NCBI RefSeq assembly: GCF_020667835.1
Contig: NZ_JAFMPR010000005.1
Location: forward strand, 62,001 to 126,000
Source: Roseibaca sp. Y0-43
Lineage (GTDB): Bacteria > Pseudomonadota > Alphaproteobacteria > Rhodobacterales > Rhodobacteraceae
Length of the DNA: 64,000 nucleotides
Reading direction: 5' to 3'
Shown: positions 37,389-46,785 of the stretch, one piece after another
Numbering within the stretch: position 1 is the first letter of the stretch
Layout: every line of letters begins with the position of its first letter
Notes under the pieces: model-generated
Database searches by the model: none
The model's input: the letters and a program-made list of their open reading frames with translations, nothing else
Told to the model about the DNA's origin: nothing
Translations under genes and position numbers: made by a program

Positions 37389-38368
37389 TTCGCGCCCCGC
37401 AGCGCCAGCGTGATCTGTGCAAGCGTTGCCACGGCAATCTCTGCCGGGCTGCGCGCGCCGATATTCAGACCCACGGGCGCATGGATGCGGGCAAAATCGG
37501 CGTCACCCAGCCCCGCCGCGCGCAACCGCTCCAGCCGCTTGGCATGGGTGCGGGTGGACCCAAGGCAGCCCAGATAAAACACGTCAGAGTGCAGCGCGGC
37601 GATGATCGCCGGGTCGTCAAGCTTGCTATCGTGGGTGAGCGTCACGACCGCCGTGCGGGCATCAAGGCCGATCTGGGCCAAGGCCTCGTCCGGCCAATCG
37701 TGCAAAAGCTGCGTGTCGGGAAAGCGCAGGTCAGAGGCGAAGGCATCGCGCGGGTCGACCACCACCGGGTCATACCCCGCCAGCCGCGCCATGGGCACCA
37801 GCGCCTGCGCGATATGCACGGCCCCCACAATGACCAGCCGCAAAGGCGGATTGAACAGCGTGACCATCTGCCCCGCGTCATCCGGGCCGGATTGGTCGGC
37901 GCGGAACCGCGCGGCCAGCTCGGGCGCATCGGGACTAGCAAGGCGCCGCGTGAAGCTGTCCAGATCGGTCAGCAAAGCCACGGGCCGACGCGCGGCGCGC
38001 GCGGCGACCAGATCGGCCAGCATGTCGGGGTGCAGCGCGGGGGCATCGGGGCCAATGGGATCGACCAGAATGCGGATCGTGCCACCGCAAGCCAGCCCCA
38101 CCTCGAACGCCAGGTCATCGGCCACGCCATAGGTCAGCAGGCGGGGGCGGCCATCGGCCAAAGCCTCCATCGCCTCGACCACGACCGCGCCCTCGACACA
38201 GCCGCCCGAGACCGACCCCATCATCTGCCCATCGCCCCGGATGGCCAGTTGGGCGCCGGGCTGGCGCGGGGCAGAGCCCCATGTCTGCACCACGGTCGCA
38301 ATCGCGGCCCCTGCGCCCGCGCGCGCCCAATCGAGCGCGATTTCTGGAATGGTGTCGTGGCGCGTCAT
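37385..38368 (-). CDS. XdhC/CoxI family molybdenum-cofactor chaperone
   Basis: The 327-residue protein has the XdhC/CoxI N-terminal domain (VVQTWGSAPRQPGAQLAI, GSVSGGCVEGAVV, and the LACGGTIRILVDP segment) and the C-terminal NAD(P)-binding-like domain (LVIVGAVHIAQALVPMARLAGYDPVVVDPR in pieces). Such proteins bind and hand over molybdenum cofactor to xanthine dehydrogenase or CO dehydrogenase. It is followed by the molybdopterin-binding gene with a four-base GTGA overlap. The target enzyme genes are not visible. Confidence 0.92.
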   Translation of the reverse strand: MTRHDTIPEIALDWARAGAGAAIATVVQTWGSAPRQPGAQLAIRGDGQMMGSVSGGCVEGAVVVEAMEALADGRPRLLTYGVADDLAFEVGLACGGTIRILVDPIGPDAPALHPDMLADLVAARAARRPVALLTDLDSFTRRLASPDAPELAARFRADQSGPDDAGQMVTLFNPPLRLVIVGAVHIAQALVPMARLAGYDPVVVDPRDAFASDLRFPDTQLLHDWPDEALAQIGLDARTAVVTLTHDSKLDDPAIIAALHSDVFYLGCLGSTRTHAKRLERLRAAGLGDADFARIHAPVGLNIGARSPAEIAVATLAQITLALRGAK

Positions 38369-38451
38369 GGCCCCTCCGGTTGCGTGTCAGGGACCAGACT
38401 GACCGATCCCGCGCTAGCATACCAGTAGGACAAAGGGGTTACGCCTTGGCC

Positions 38452-38649
38452 TTAGCAGCCCATTATATGGCTGCGTAAAAGTGGCGGTTTGCGTGATGAC
38501 ATGCAGGGGCGCTTCGCAGGCGTTTTCGCCGCAGGCAGCTTGTCGGGACAGACTTTGGCCAGAACCCGCCGGGCGAGCATCGCAATCATCGCATCATGCA
38601 AGGCTTGCGAGGTTTGGGGGGTGGTGCAATCATACTGTTCTGTCGGCAT
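38452..38649 (-). CDS. Possible small basic protein
   Basis: This 65-residue frame starts at ATG 38649 with GAAAGGG eight bases upstream. The protein is basic, with a helical first half (SQALHDAMIAMLARRVLAKV) and a Lys/Pro/Arg-rich second half. I recognise no family. It fills the 351-base gap between xdhC and the hemolysin III gene, which otherwise shows no clear signal. The ribosome-binding site is the main argument for it being real. Confidence 0.4.
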   Translation of the reverse strand: MPTEQYDCTTPQTSQALHDAMIAMLARRVLAKVCPDKLPAAKTPAKRPCMSSRKPPLLRSHIMGC

Positions 38650-38719
38650 GAGCTACCCTTTCTTCGGAAAGCAGCAAGCTCCGTGTATCACGATTCTGCG
38701 CGATTTGGGCTGATCTGAG

Positions 38720-39400
38720 TCAAACCGGCACCAGTTGTCCCCAGCGCGCGACCAACAGCCCCAAGATCGCGGCATAGATCATCAGGCTCGCGACCAGAAC
38801 GCAGACATGCCAGATGGCGTAATGGTAGCGTAGCCGTGTCGCGAGGTAGAAGGCCACCCCAAGAGTGTAGACCGCACCGCCCGCCAGAATCAGCGCAAGG
38901 CTGGCTTTCGGCAGGCTGCCCCAAAGCTGCGGCAGAAGCGCCACGCCCGCCCAGCCCATGGCCAGATACAGGACCAACCCCAAGGCCCGGAAACGCACCG
39001 GCGAGTACAGCTTCAGCGCAACGCCCGCGCAGGCGGTCAGCCAGATCGCGGTGGCAAAGCCCAAGCCTTGGCCGGGGATCAGCGTCAGCGGCGTGTAGCT
39101 GCCCGCGATCTTCAGGAAAATCGCGCTGTGGTCCAGACGCTGGTATAGCCATGCCAGCCGCGCCTCTCGCAGCAGGTTGAACACGGCAGAGGCCCCGATC
39201 ATCGCGGCCAGCGCCAGCCCGTAAACGAGCGTGGCCCAGAGAAGCCGCGCCTCGCCCCCATGGCGGACAAGGTAGACCGCCAGCCCCAGCAAGACCGGCA
39301 CGCCCAGCCCGACCAGCACCAGCCCCGCCACATGGATCGCCGCATCCGCGCGGTTCTCGGCGGGCGAATAGCTGTCACGATGGTCAAGCAACCAGGCCAT
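38720..39400 (-). CDS. Hemolysin III family membrane protein (PAQR)
   Basis: The 226-residue protein has seven predicted spans and the family pattern: DAAIHVAGLVLVGLG near the start, LRRLDHSAIFLKIAGSYTPL-like sequence (here QRLDHSAIFLKIAGSYTPL), and LRYHYAIWHVCVLVAS near the end. The conserved His and Asp residues match a metal-dependent PAQR/YqfA site. Haemolytic activity is not implied; the family's bacterial role is uncertain. Confidence 0.9.
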   Translation of the reverse strand: MAWLLDHRDSYSPAENRADAAIHVAGLVLVGLGVPVLLGLAVYLVRHGGEARLLWATLVYGLALAAMIGASAVFNLLREARLAWLYQRLDHSAIFLKIAGSYTPLTLIPGQGLGFATAIWLTACAGVALKLYSPVRFRALGLVLYLAMGWAGVALLPQLWGSLPKASLALILAGGAVYTLGVAFYLATRLRYHYAIWHVCVLVASLMIYAAILGLLVARWGQLVPV

Positions 39401-39538
39401 GAGCGATCCTTTCCCCTATAACCCTAGCGCGGAAAAATGGCCGGACCATGGCAGGCGCGCGCCACGCTGCGCCTTGATTTTGGGGCCAATTCCCCATAGC
39501 CGGGTAACACTGGCGCACGCAAAGGAAACGCAGGGTCA

Positions 39539-40150
39539 ATGACGATACATCTTTACAAGGACGATTTGCCCGACGGGCTGGACCTGGGCGCGAGCGTGGC
39601 CATCGACTGCGAGGCGATGGGGCTGAACCCGCATCGCGACCGCTTGTGCGTGGTGCAACTGTCCTCTGGCGACGGGAACGCGCATCTGGTGCAAGTGTCT
39701 TGGCCGATCAAGCCCGCGCCGAACCTGTGCCGCCTGCTGGCCGACCCGGATGTGGTCAAGCTGTTCCATTTCGGACGCTTCGACATCGCGCTTCTGGCGC
39801 ATAGCTACGGCGTGACCTGCGCGCCGGTCTATTGCACCAAGATCGCGTCGAAACTGGTGCGCACCTATACCGACCGGCATGGGTTGAAATACCTGCTGTC
39901 GGAACTGCTGGGCGTGGACATCTCGAAGCAGCAGCAAAGCTCTGACTGGGGCGCGCAGACATTGACCGACGCGCAACAGACCTATGCCGCGTCCGACGTG
40001 TTGCACCTGCACCGCTTGCGCGATGCGCTGGATGCCATGCTGGCCCGCGAGGGGCGCACCGACCTGGCACAGGCCTGTTTCGATTTCCTACCCACGCGCG
40101 CCACGCTGGATATTGCCGGCTGGCCCGATACCGACATTTTCGCCCACTAA
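39539..40150 (+). CDS. rnd: Ribonuclease D, short form
   Basis: The 203-residue DEDDy 3'-5' exoribonuclease has D23 and E25 (AIDCEAMGL), D82 (FHFGRFDIALL) and the Y149-D153 pair (YAASDV). It lacks the C-terminal HRDC domains of the E. coli enzyme, as short RNase D proteins of this group do. It would trim stable RNA precursors. Its stop overlaps the lptC start by one base (TAATG), a conserved link between RNase D and LPS transport genes in Rhodobacterales. Confidence 0.92.
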   Translation: MTIHLYKDDLPDGLDLGASVAIDCEAMGLNPHRDRLCVVQLSSGDGNAHLVQVSWPIKPAPNLCRLLADPDVVKLFHFGRFDIALLAHSYGVTCAPVYCTKIASKLVRTYTDRHGLKYLLSELLGVDISKQQQSSDWGAQTLTDAQQTYAASDVLHLHRLRDALDAMLAREGRTDLAQACFDFLPTRATLDIAGWPDTDIFAH

Positions 40151-40758
40151 TGTCGCCCGCGCTGCGCCAGACCCTGCGTCGCGCCTTGCGCATCGGCCTG
40201 CCGCTCAGCGCGCTGGTGCTGCTATCGACGATCTTTCTGGTGTCGCGCAGCGTGGACCCCAACAGCGCCGCGCGCATCGCGGGCATGGACCCCGAGCAGA
40301 TGACCCGAGAGCCGCGCATCGCCACCGCGCGTTTTGCCGGGGTGACAGAGGACGCGACCGCGCTGACCATCGCGGCGCAATCCGTCCGGTCAGAGGCGTT
40401 GGAACTTGGCGAGGGGCCGCTGACCCTGAGCTTTGTCGCGCCGGAAGGGCAGCTGACCTTTCCCAATGACAGCACCGCCAGCTTCGACGCGGCCACCGCC
40501 AGGCTTGACCAGGCAGGCGGGGCGCTGACGGCGGACGGACCGGTCACGCTGCAAAACTCTGACGGCTACGTTCTGGAACTGGGCGCGCTCAGCGCCACGC
40601 TGGACCGCACCCGCCTGACCGGCAGCGGCGGCGTCGCGGGCCGCGCGCCCGCCGGCGAAATCAGCGCCGACGCGCTGGAGCTGACCCGCAGCGGCGGCGC
40701 GGACGGCGGATATCTGCTTGCTTTTACGGGCAATGTCAGGCTGATATACATTCCATGA
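40150..40758 (+). CDS. lptC: LptC, LPS transport bridge protein
   Basis: The 202-residue protein has an N-terminal signal anchor (LRIGLPLSALVLLSTIFLVS) and a periplasmic beta-jellyroll (DUF1239/LptC). LptC links the LptB2FG transporter in the inner membrane to LptA. The call rests on the domain pattern plus its position before lptA and lptB. It overlaps both rnd and lptA. Sequence is divergent, as is usual for alphaproteobacterial LptC. Confidence 0.85.
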   Translation: MSPALRQTLRRALRIGLPLSALVLLSTIFLVSRSVDPNSAARIAGMDPEQMTREPRIATARFAGVTEDATALTIAAQSVRSEALELGEGPLTLSFVAPEGQLTFPNDSTASFDAATARLDQAGGALTADGPVTLQNSDGYVLELGALSATLDRTRLTGSGGVAGRAPAGEISADALELTRSGGADGGYLLAFTGNVRLIYIP

Positions 40759-41267
40759 TGACCGGAGGAGCGAAATTGCGCGGATTTGCACAGATCGTCG
40801 CCGTGATGGCCTGCATCGCGGGCGCGGCCCCTGCGCTGGCGCAAGGCACAAGCCTGTCTTTCGCGGGCCTGAACGCGGTGCGTGGCCAGCCGGTCGAAGT
40901 GCGCTCTGACAGCCTGCAAGTGGATAACAGCACGGGCGAGACCGTGTTTTCCGGCAATGCCGTGCTGGGCCAAGGCGATATGCGGCTGGCGGCACAGACC
41001 ATCAAGGTGGTCTACGCACCGGGCGACAATGCCCGCATCCGGCGGCTGGAAGCGTCTGGCGGGGTCACGCTTGTGACCGCGCAGGAAGCGGCGGAAGCGG
41101 CCAGCGCGGTCTATGACATAGACGCGGGCACCGTGCGGATGAGCGGCTCTGTCATCCTGACGCAAGGGCCGAACGTGCTGTCTGGCGACCGGCTGACGGT
41201 CAATCTGCGCAGCGGTCAGGGCAGCCTCGAAGGGCGGGTGCGCACGATCATCCAGACCGACCGCTAA
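40755..41267 (+). CDS. lptA: LptA, periplasmic LPS carrier
   Basis: The 170-residue protein has a signal peptide (ending in APALAQG) and an OstA/LptA jellyroll: PVEVRSDSLQVDNSTGETVFSGNAVLGQGDMRL (pieces), and later VLSGDRLTVNLRSGQGSLEG. It forms the periplasmic bridge that carries lipopolysaccharide to the outer membrane. The start overlaps lptC as ATGA; a later start in the signal peptide is possible. lptB follows after nine bases. Confidence 0.9.
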   Translation: MMTGGAKLRGFAQIVAVMACIAGAAPALAQGTSLSFAGLNAVRGQPVEVRSDSLQVDNSTGETVFSGNAVLGQGDMRLAAQTIKVVYAPGDNARIRRLEASGGVTLVTAQEAAEAASAVYDIDAGTVRMSGSVILTQGPNVLSGDRLTVNLRSGQGSLEGRVRTIIQTDR

Positions 41268-41276
41268 GGCCTGCGC

Positions 41277-42038
41277 ATGACGCCAGAGGACGACACCGAC
41301 GCGCTGGCCGTGTCGCAGCTGCAAAAAAGCTATGGCAAACGGGTCATCATCCGGGACGTGTCGCTGCATGTCGCGCCGGGAGAGGTGGTTGCGCTGCTGG
41401 GGCCAAATGGCTGCGGCAAGACCACCTGTTTCTATTGCATCGCCGGGATCGTGAAACACGAAGGCGGCACCGTGCGGATAGATGGGCAGGATGCGACGGG
41501 GCTACCGCTCTATCGCCGCGCGCGGCTGGGCTTGGGCTATCTGCCGCAGGAAATGAGCATCTTTCGTGGGCTGAGCGTGGCGCAGAACATCCTCGCCGTG
41601 CTGGAAATTCGCCTGCGCGATCCGCGCGAGCGGCAGCACGCGCTGGACCAGTTGCTTGACGAATTCTCTATCGGGCACTTGCGCGACGCGCCCGCGTTGG
41701 CGCTGTCGGGGGGCGAGCGCAGGCGGGTCGAGATCGCGCGCGCCTTGGCCGCCGACCCGCGCTATGTGCTGCTGGACGAACCCTTCGCGGGTGTGGACCC
41801 GATTGCCGTGGGCGAGATCCGTGCGCTGGTCGCCGATCTGAAAACCCGCGGGCTGGGCGTGCTGATTACCGACCATAATGTCCGCGAAACCCTGGCCATC
41901 GTGGACCGCGCCTATATCCTGCATGACGGCACCGTCCTGCGCGCAGGCACCCCCGCCGAAGTGGTCGCCGATGCCGATGTGCGCCGCGTCTATCTGGGGC
42001 AGGATTTCCGACTGTCCGACGCCCCCGCGCTCGACTGA
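41277..42038 (+). CDS. lptB: LptB, LPS export ATPase
   Basis: The 253-residue ATPase powers LPS extraction from the inner membrane. It has Walker A GPNGCGKTT, Q-loop LPQEMSIFRGLSV, signature LSGGERRRVEIARAL, Walker B VLLDEPFAGVDP and ITDHNVRETL. The LPQEMSIFR and DHNVRETL strings are specific to LptB among ABC ATPases. The usual next gene rpoN is missing; hpf comes next after 187 bases. Confidence 0.96.
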   Translation: MTPEDDTDALAVSQLQKSYGKRVIIRDVSLHVAPGEVVALLGPNGCGKTTCFYCIAGIVKHEGGTVRIDGQDATGLPLYRRARLGLGYLPQEMSIFRGLSVAQNILAVLEIRLRDPRERQHALDQLLDEFSIGHLRDAPALALSGGERRRVEIARALAADPRYVLLDEPFAGVDPIAVGEIRALVADLKTRGLGVLITDHNVRETLAIVDRAYILHDGTVLRAGTPAEVVADADVRRVYLGQDFRLSDAPALD

Positions 42039-42225
42039 GTTTTAACCGTTTTCGCGTAGCGATCCGTTGACAAACGCCCCTGATCTGTCGCCAAATACAA
42101 GCAACAGGACGGGCCTGTCGCGGCTGGAACGCCACCATGCATGGCCCTGACAGAGCAGGTGTACCCAAGCGGGACAGGCCCGGCACAGTGCCCGGCCCGG
42201 ACCCGATAACAAGAAGGAGTGGCCC

Positions 42226-42795
42226 ATGCGCTACCAGATCAGCGGCAGACAAATCGACATCGGTGATGCGCTTCAGACCCATGTAAAGGCCGAGTTCGGC
42301 GAATTGGTCGAGAAGTATCAGCAGCGCCCGACCGAGGCCGTTGTGGTGTTCTCGCGCGATGCCCATAACATGGTGTGCGAAGCCACCTTGCACCTGTCCA
42401 CCGGCCTGACAGCGCAAGCGCGCGGGCAAGCGGGCGAGATCTACGCCGCGTTCGAATCCTGCCGCGAAAAGCTGGACAAGCAGTTGCGTCGCTACAAGCG
42501 CCGGCTGAAAGATCATCACCGCGAGCGCACCACACCCGTTGAGTTCGGGGGCGCTTCGGCGTATGTGCTGGCTTCGACCGATGACGAGTCGGGCGAAGAG
42601 CCGGACTCGTTGCAACCGATGATCATCGCCGAGATGGAGACCAAGATCATGTCCCTCTCTGCCGGAGAAGCCGTGATGCAGATGGAACTCGCCCATGCGC
42701 CCGTTCTGGTGTTCCGCAATGAACGCCATGGCGGGCTGAACGTGGTCTATCGCCGCGAAGATGGCAATGTCGGTTGGATTGACCCTCAGCAATAA
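42226..42795 (+). CDS. hpf: Long-form ribosome hibernation promoting factor
   Basis: The 189-residue protein has the S30AE domain (MRYQISGRQIDIGDALQTHV, then ATLHLSTG and DKQLRRYKRRLKDHH) and the C-terminal dimerisation domain (VLVFRNERHGGLNVVYRREDGNVGWIDP in pieces). It is therefore the long form, which makes 100S ribosome dimers in stationary phase. AGAAGGAG precedes the start. The 187-base upstream region has TTGACA at 42067-42072 without a good -10 at normal spacing, and a GC-rich inverted repeat just before the ribosome-binding site. Confidence 0.94.
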   Translation: MRYQISGRQIDIGDALQTHVKAEFGELVEKYQQRPTEAVVVFSRDAHNMVCEATLHLSTGLTAQARGQAGEIYAAFESCREKLDKQLRRYKRRLKDHHRERTTPVEFGGASAYVLASTDDESGEEPDSLQPMIIAEMETKIMSLSAGEAVMQMELAHAPVLVFRNERHGGLNVVYRREDGNVGWIDPQQ

Positions 42796-42870
42796 CACAG
42801 CCTGATCCGCATACCGCGCCACGGACCTCGGGCCGGGCGCGGTATTTGCGTTTCACGAACGGAGAGACAG

Positions 42871-43335
42871 ATGCAGATGTCAGAGCTTCTGGATGCGGAT
42901 GCCTTGCGCGTCATCGGGTCCGCGACCAGCAAGAAGCGCCTGTTCCAGACCATTGGCGAGATGGCGCATAGCGTCTACGGCCTGCCGGCGACATCGGTGA
43001 TCGAAGCCTTGCAGGAACGCGAAAGCCTTGGGCCGACCGGCGTGGGCCATGGCGTGGCCCTGCCCCATGCACGGCTGGACGAGGTCGACCGCGTGCTGGG
43101 CGTGTTCCTGAAGCTAGACCGCCCGCTGGATTACGGGTCGGTCGACAAAAGCCCGGTCGATCTGATCTTCGCGCTGTTTGCCCCGCGCGATGCAGGTGTC
43201 GAGCATCTGAAAGCGCTGGCCTTCGTGTCGCGCACCCTGCGCAACCCCGCGATCTGCGAGAAGCTGCGCGCCAATGACGACCCGGCCAAGTTCATCGAAA
43301 TCCTGTCCAGCGACACGGTCAACAAGGCCGCCTGA
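42871..43335 (+). CDS. ptsN: Nitrogen-type PTS enzyme IIA
   Basis: EIIA-Ntr is the terminal phospho-acceptor of the regulatory PTS and affects nitrogen, potassium and carbon control. The 154-residue protein has the phosphorylated histidine H66 in VALPHARLD and the fold segments TKKRLFQTI-like (here SKKRLFQTIGEMA) and FALFAPRDAGVEHLKALAFVSR. It follows hpf as in most proteobacteria. HPr and EI-Ntr genes are not in the window. Confidence 0.95.
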   Translation: MQMSELLDADALRVIGSATSKKRLFQTIGEMAHSVYGLPATSVIEALQERESLGPTGVGHGVALPHARLDEVDRVLGVFLKLDRPLDYGSVDKSPVDLIFALFAPRDAGVEHLKALAFVSRTLRNPAICEKLRANDDPAKFIEILSSDTVNKAA

Positions 43336-43385
43336 CGCTGCGCTGGTCGCGCCGTCAGCCGCGCTTTAACAGCTGTCAGCCCATG

Positions 43386-43415
43386 AAAAAAGCCGCCCCG
43401 ATCCGGGGCGGCTTT
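43386..43415. terminator. Bidirectional terminator between ptsN and pntB
   Basis: A perfect 9-base stem GCCGCCCCG/CGGGGCGGC (43392-43400 with 43404-43412, loop ATC) is flanked by A6 on the left and TTT plus more T on the right. It can end ptsN on the plus strand and pntB on the minus strand. Confidence 0.88.
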
Positions 43416-43435
43416 CGTTTTGGCTGGCCTGCCGC

Positions 43436-44932
43436 TTAATCGATCAGCGGCAGAAGCTGGTCGAAGCTGGCCTTCGCATCGCCGTAGAACATGCGGGTGT
43501 TGTCCTTGTAGAACAGCGGGTTCTCGATGCCGGAATAGCCGGTGCCCTGACCACGCTTCGACACGAAGACCTGTTTCGCCTTCCACACCTCCAGAACCGG
43601 CATACCCGCGATGGGGCTGTTCGGGTCGTCCTGTGCGGCCGGGTTCACGATGTCGTTCGAGCCGATGACGATGACCACATCCGTGTCGGGGAAATCGTCG
43701 TTGATCTCGTCCATTTCCATCACGATGTCATAGGGCACCTTGGCTTCGGCCAGAAGCACGTTCATGTGCCCCGGCAGACGACCGGCCACGGGGTGGATCG
43801 CGAAGCGCACTTCTTTGCCCTTGGCGCGCAGCTTGCGGGTCAGTTCCGCAACCGTCTGCTGCGCTTGGGCCACGGCCATACCGTAGCCCGGCACGATGAT
43901 GATGCTGTCGGCCTCGTTCAGCGCGTTGGCCACGCCGCCCGCGTCGATTGCGACCTGCTCGCCCTCGACCGCCATCTGCTCGCCCTTGGCACCGCCGAAG
44001 CCGCCCAGGATAACGCTGATGAAGCTGCGGTTCATGGCCTTGCACATGATGTAGGACAGGATCGCACCGGAAGAGCCCACAAGCGCACCCACCACGATCA
44101 GCAGGTCATTGCCAAGCGAGAAGCCGATCGCCGCCGCAGCCCAGCCCGAGTAGCTGTTGAGCATGGACACAACCACCGGCATGTCGGCGCCGCCGATGCC
44201 CATGATCAGGTGGTAGCCGATGAACAGCGCCAGCAGCGTCAGCAGAACCAGCGTCCAGCTGCCCATGCCCGACAGGTAGGCGAACATCAGCACCAGCGAT
44301 GCAATTGCCGCCGCCGCGTTCAGGATATGCCCACCCGGCAGTTGCTTGGCCGAAGTGTCGACCTTGCCCGCCAGTTTGCCATAGGCGATGACCGACCCGG
44401 TGAAGGTGACGGCACCGATCCAGATGCCCAGCACCAGCTCGACCTGAAGGATCGTGATCTCGACCGAGGACTTCTTGGCGATCAGTTGCCCGAAGGACGA
44501 CAGGCCGTCATAAATTTCCTTGGGCAGGCCGATGGCGGTGTAGCCGTCGGGACCGACCGCGCCCATGACCAGACCCGCCTCTTGGTAGATACCGGCGATG
44601 CTGTTGATCATAAGGTCGGCATTGACCCCCACGAACACCGCGGCCAGACCCACCAGCGAGTGCATGATCGCCACCAGCTCTGGCATCTGGGTCATCTGGA
44701 CCTTGGTGGCCAACTGGTAGCCCACGCCCGCGCCGAGCGCGATCAGCACCAAGGACGCGACCCACAGGCCCTGCCCCGGTCCGACCAGCGTGCCGACAAC
44801 CGCCAGCGCCATGCCGACAATGCCATACCACACTGCGCGTTTCGCGCTTTCCTGGCCCGACAGACCGCCAAGCGACAGGATGAAGAGAACTGCCGCGACC
44901 ACATAGGTCGCAATCGTGAATCCGTATTCCAT
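43436..44932 (-). CDS. pntB: NAD(P) transhydrogenase beta subunit
   Basis: PntB binds NADP(H) and, with PntA, couples hydride transfer between NADH and NADP+ to proton entry. The 498-residue protein has about nine membrane spans (residues about 1-270). The soluble NADP domain follows, with [14 protein letters not shown] (nucleotide-binding), [29 protein letters not shown] and [21 protein letters not shown]. It starts 16 bases after pntA. Confidence 0.97.
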   Translation of the reverse strand: MEYGFTIATYVVAAVLFILSLGGLSGQESAKRAVWYGIVGMALAVVGTLVGPGQGLWVASLVLIALGAGVGYQLATKVQMTQMPELVAIMHSLVGLAAVFVGVNADLMINSIAGIYQEAGLVMGAVGPDGYTAIGLPKEIYDGLSSFGQLIAKKSSVEITILQVELVLGIWIGAVTFTGSVIAYGKLAGKVDTSAKQLPGGHILNAAAAIASLVLMFAYLSGMGSWTLVLLTLLALFIGYHLIMGIGGADMPVVVSMLNSYSGWAAAAIGFSLGNDLLIVVGALVGSSGAILSYIMCKAMNRSFISVILGGFGGAKGEQMAVEGEQVAIDAGGVANALNEADSIIIVPGYGMAVAQAQQTVAELTRKLRAKGKEVRFAIHPVAGRLPGHMNVLLAEAKVPYDIVMEMDEINDDFPDTDVVIVIGSNDIVNPAAQDDPNSPIAGMPVLEVWKAKQVFVSKRGQGTGYSGIENPLFYKDNTRMFYGDAKASFDQLLPLID

Positions 44933-44948
44933 AACGTGATCCCCCGCC

Positions 44949-46520
44949 TTACGATTTCTGGAACATGGCGAGCATGCGCCGTGTCACGAGGAAGCCGCCG
45001 AAGATGTTGATCGACGCCATGAAGATACCGGCTGCCGCCAGGATCGTGATCAGCAAGCTGCTGGAGCCGACCTGAATCAGCGCGCCGAGGATGATGATCG
45101 ACGAAATCGCGTTGGTCACGGCCATCAGCGGCGTGTGCAGCGAATGGGCCACGTTCCAGATCACCTGGAAGCCGATGAAGACCGACAGCACGAAGACGAT
45201 GAAGTGCTGCATGAAGCTTGCGGGCGCAACCATGCCCACCGCCAGCAACAACACGGCGGCCACCGACAGCAAGATGACCTGCTGCTTGGTCTGCGCCTTG
45301 AACGCGGCCACTTCGGCGGCGCGCTTTTCTTCCGGCGTCGGTTCCTTGACCTTTTCCTTCGGCTTGGCCGCGATCGCGGCCACCTTGGGCGGGGGCGGCG
45401 GGAAGGTGATCGCACCCTCATGGGTCACGGTCGCGCCACGGATCACGTCATCTTCCATGTTGTGCTTGATGACGCCGTCCTTATCGGGCGTCAGATCCGT
45501 TAGCATGTGGCGGATATTGGTCGCGTAAAGCGTCGAGGACTGCGTGGCCATGCGCGACGGGAAGTCGGTATAGCCCACGATGATGACGCCATTGTCGGTG
45601 ACAACGCGCTCGTCCATCACGGTCAGGTCGCAATTGCCGCCCTTTTCGGCGGCAAGGTCCACGATCACCGATCCCGGTTTCATCATCTTGACCATGTCTT
45701 CGGTCCAGAGCTTCGGCGCGGGGCGCCCCGGAATCAGCGCGGTGGTGATGACGATATCGACATCGGGCGCCAGTTCGCGGAACTTTTCCAACTGCTTTTC
45801 GCGGAATTCGGGGCTGGAAGGGGCGGCATAGCCACCGGTCGCAGCGCCGTCCTGAGCGGGTTCGTCAAATTCGAGGAAGACGAATTCCGCGCCCATCGAT
45901 TCGATCTGCTCGGCCACTTCGGGGCGCACGTCGAAGGCCATGGTGATCGCACCCAGAGAGGTCGAGGTGCCGATCGCGGCCAGACCGGCCACACCAGCGC
46001 CCACGACCAGCACGCGCGCGGGCGGGATCTTACCCGCCGCCGTCACCTGACCCGTGAAGAAACGGCCGAAATTGTTGCCCGCCTCGATCACCGCGCGATA
46101 GCCCGCGATATTGGCCATGGATGACAGCGCGTCCATCTTCTGCGCGCGGCTGATGCGGGGCACCATGTCCATCGCGATCACGGTCGCGCCGGTGTCCTTG
46201 GCGGCTTCCAGCATCGCTTCGTTCTGGGCGGGCCAGAAGAAGGAGATCAGGGTCTGGCCTTTTTTCAGGCGCTTGACCTCGTCCAGCTCCGGCTCGCGCA
46301 CCTTGATGACGATGTCAGCCGCATCGACCAGCGCCTGTGCATCGGCCACGACGGTCACGCCCGCGGCTTCATAGGTGGCATCGTTGAACCCGGCCAAATC
46401 GCCCGCGCCCGATTGCACGAAGCACTCGTGCCCCAGTTTCTGCAACTGCGCCGCGCTGTCCGGCGTCAGCGCAACACGGGCTTCGCCCGGCTTGATCTCT
46501 TTTAAGGCCCCGACTTTCAC
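44949..46520 (-). CDS. pntA: NAD(P) transhydrogenase alpha subunit
   Basis: The 523-residue protein has the NAD-binding domain I ([46 protein letters not shown]) and a Pro/Lys linker. Four C-terminal spans follow, so the alpha1 and alpha2 parts that are split in Rhodospirillum rubrum are fused here, as in E. coli. The start is GTG 46520, with AAAGGGGG upstream. The 265-base region upstream has TTGACA (46771-46776, minus) as a distant promoter candidate and no other clear feature. Confidence 0.95.
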   Translation of the reverse strand: MKVGALKEIKPGEARVALTPDSAAQLQKLGHECFVQSGAGDLAGFNDATYEAAGVTVVADAQALVDAADIVIKVREPELDEVKRLKKGQTLISFFWPAQNEAMLEAAKDTGATVIAMDMVPRISRAQKMDALSSMANIAGYRAVIEAGNNFGRFFTGQVTAAGKIPPARVLVVGAGVAGLAAIGTSTSLGAITMAFDVRPEVAEQIESMGAEFVFLEFDEPAQDGAATGGYAAPSSPEFREKQLEKFRELAPDVDIVITTALIPGRPAPKLWTEDMVKMMKPGSVIVDLAAEKGGNCDLTVMDERVVTDNGVIIVGYTDFPSRMATQSSTLYATNIRHMLTDLTPDKDGVIKHNMEDDVIRGATVTHEGAITFPPPPPKVAAIAAKPKEKVKEPTPEEKRAAEVAAFKAQTKQQVILLSVAAVLLLAVGMVAPASFMQHFIVFVLSVFIGFQVIWNVAHSLHTPLMAVTNAISSIIILGALIQVGSSSLLITILAAAGIFMASINIFGGFLVTRRMLAMFQKS

Positions 46521-46785
46521 GCGTCGTCCCCCTTTGCTTGCTATAGCGCCTGTGAAGCGGGACAAGCCCGCGATCTTTTCGATCTTGCGCCTGCATAGCC
46601 TGCGCAAGAATATTTCACAAGGCACCATTAAAGATTATGATAAGATCACTGCGGCAGCGCAGCGATCCCGGTCTCCTCACAGAAACTGCATTGCGGAAAA
46701 CCGTGCGATTTGCAAGGGCGCGCAAGTATCTTGCCCTGTGCAGTCGGAAATCTGCGACTTGGTGTCGCTATGTCAAGGCTGCTGA

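Noticed and set aside
43766-45010. A 414-residue plus-strand frame over pntB
   Set aside because: Antisense shadow of a well conserved gene; composition is His/Gln/Arg-rich, typical of such shadows.
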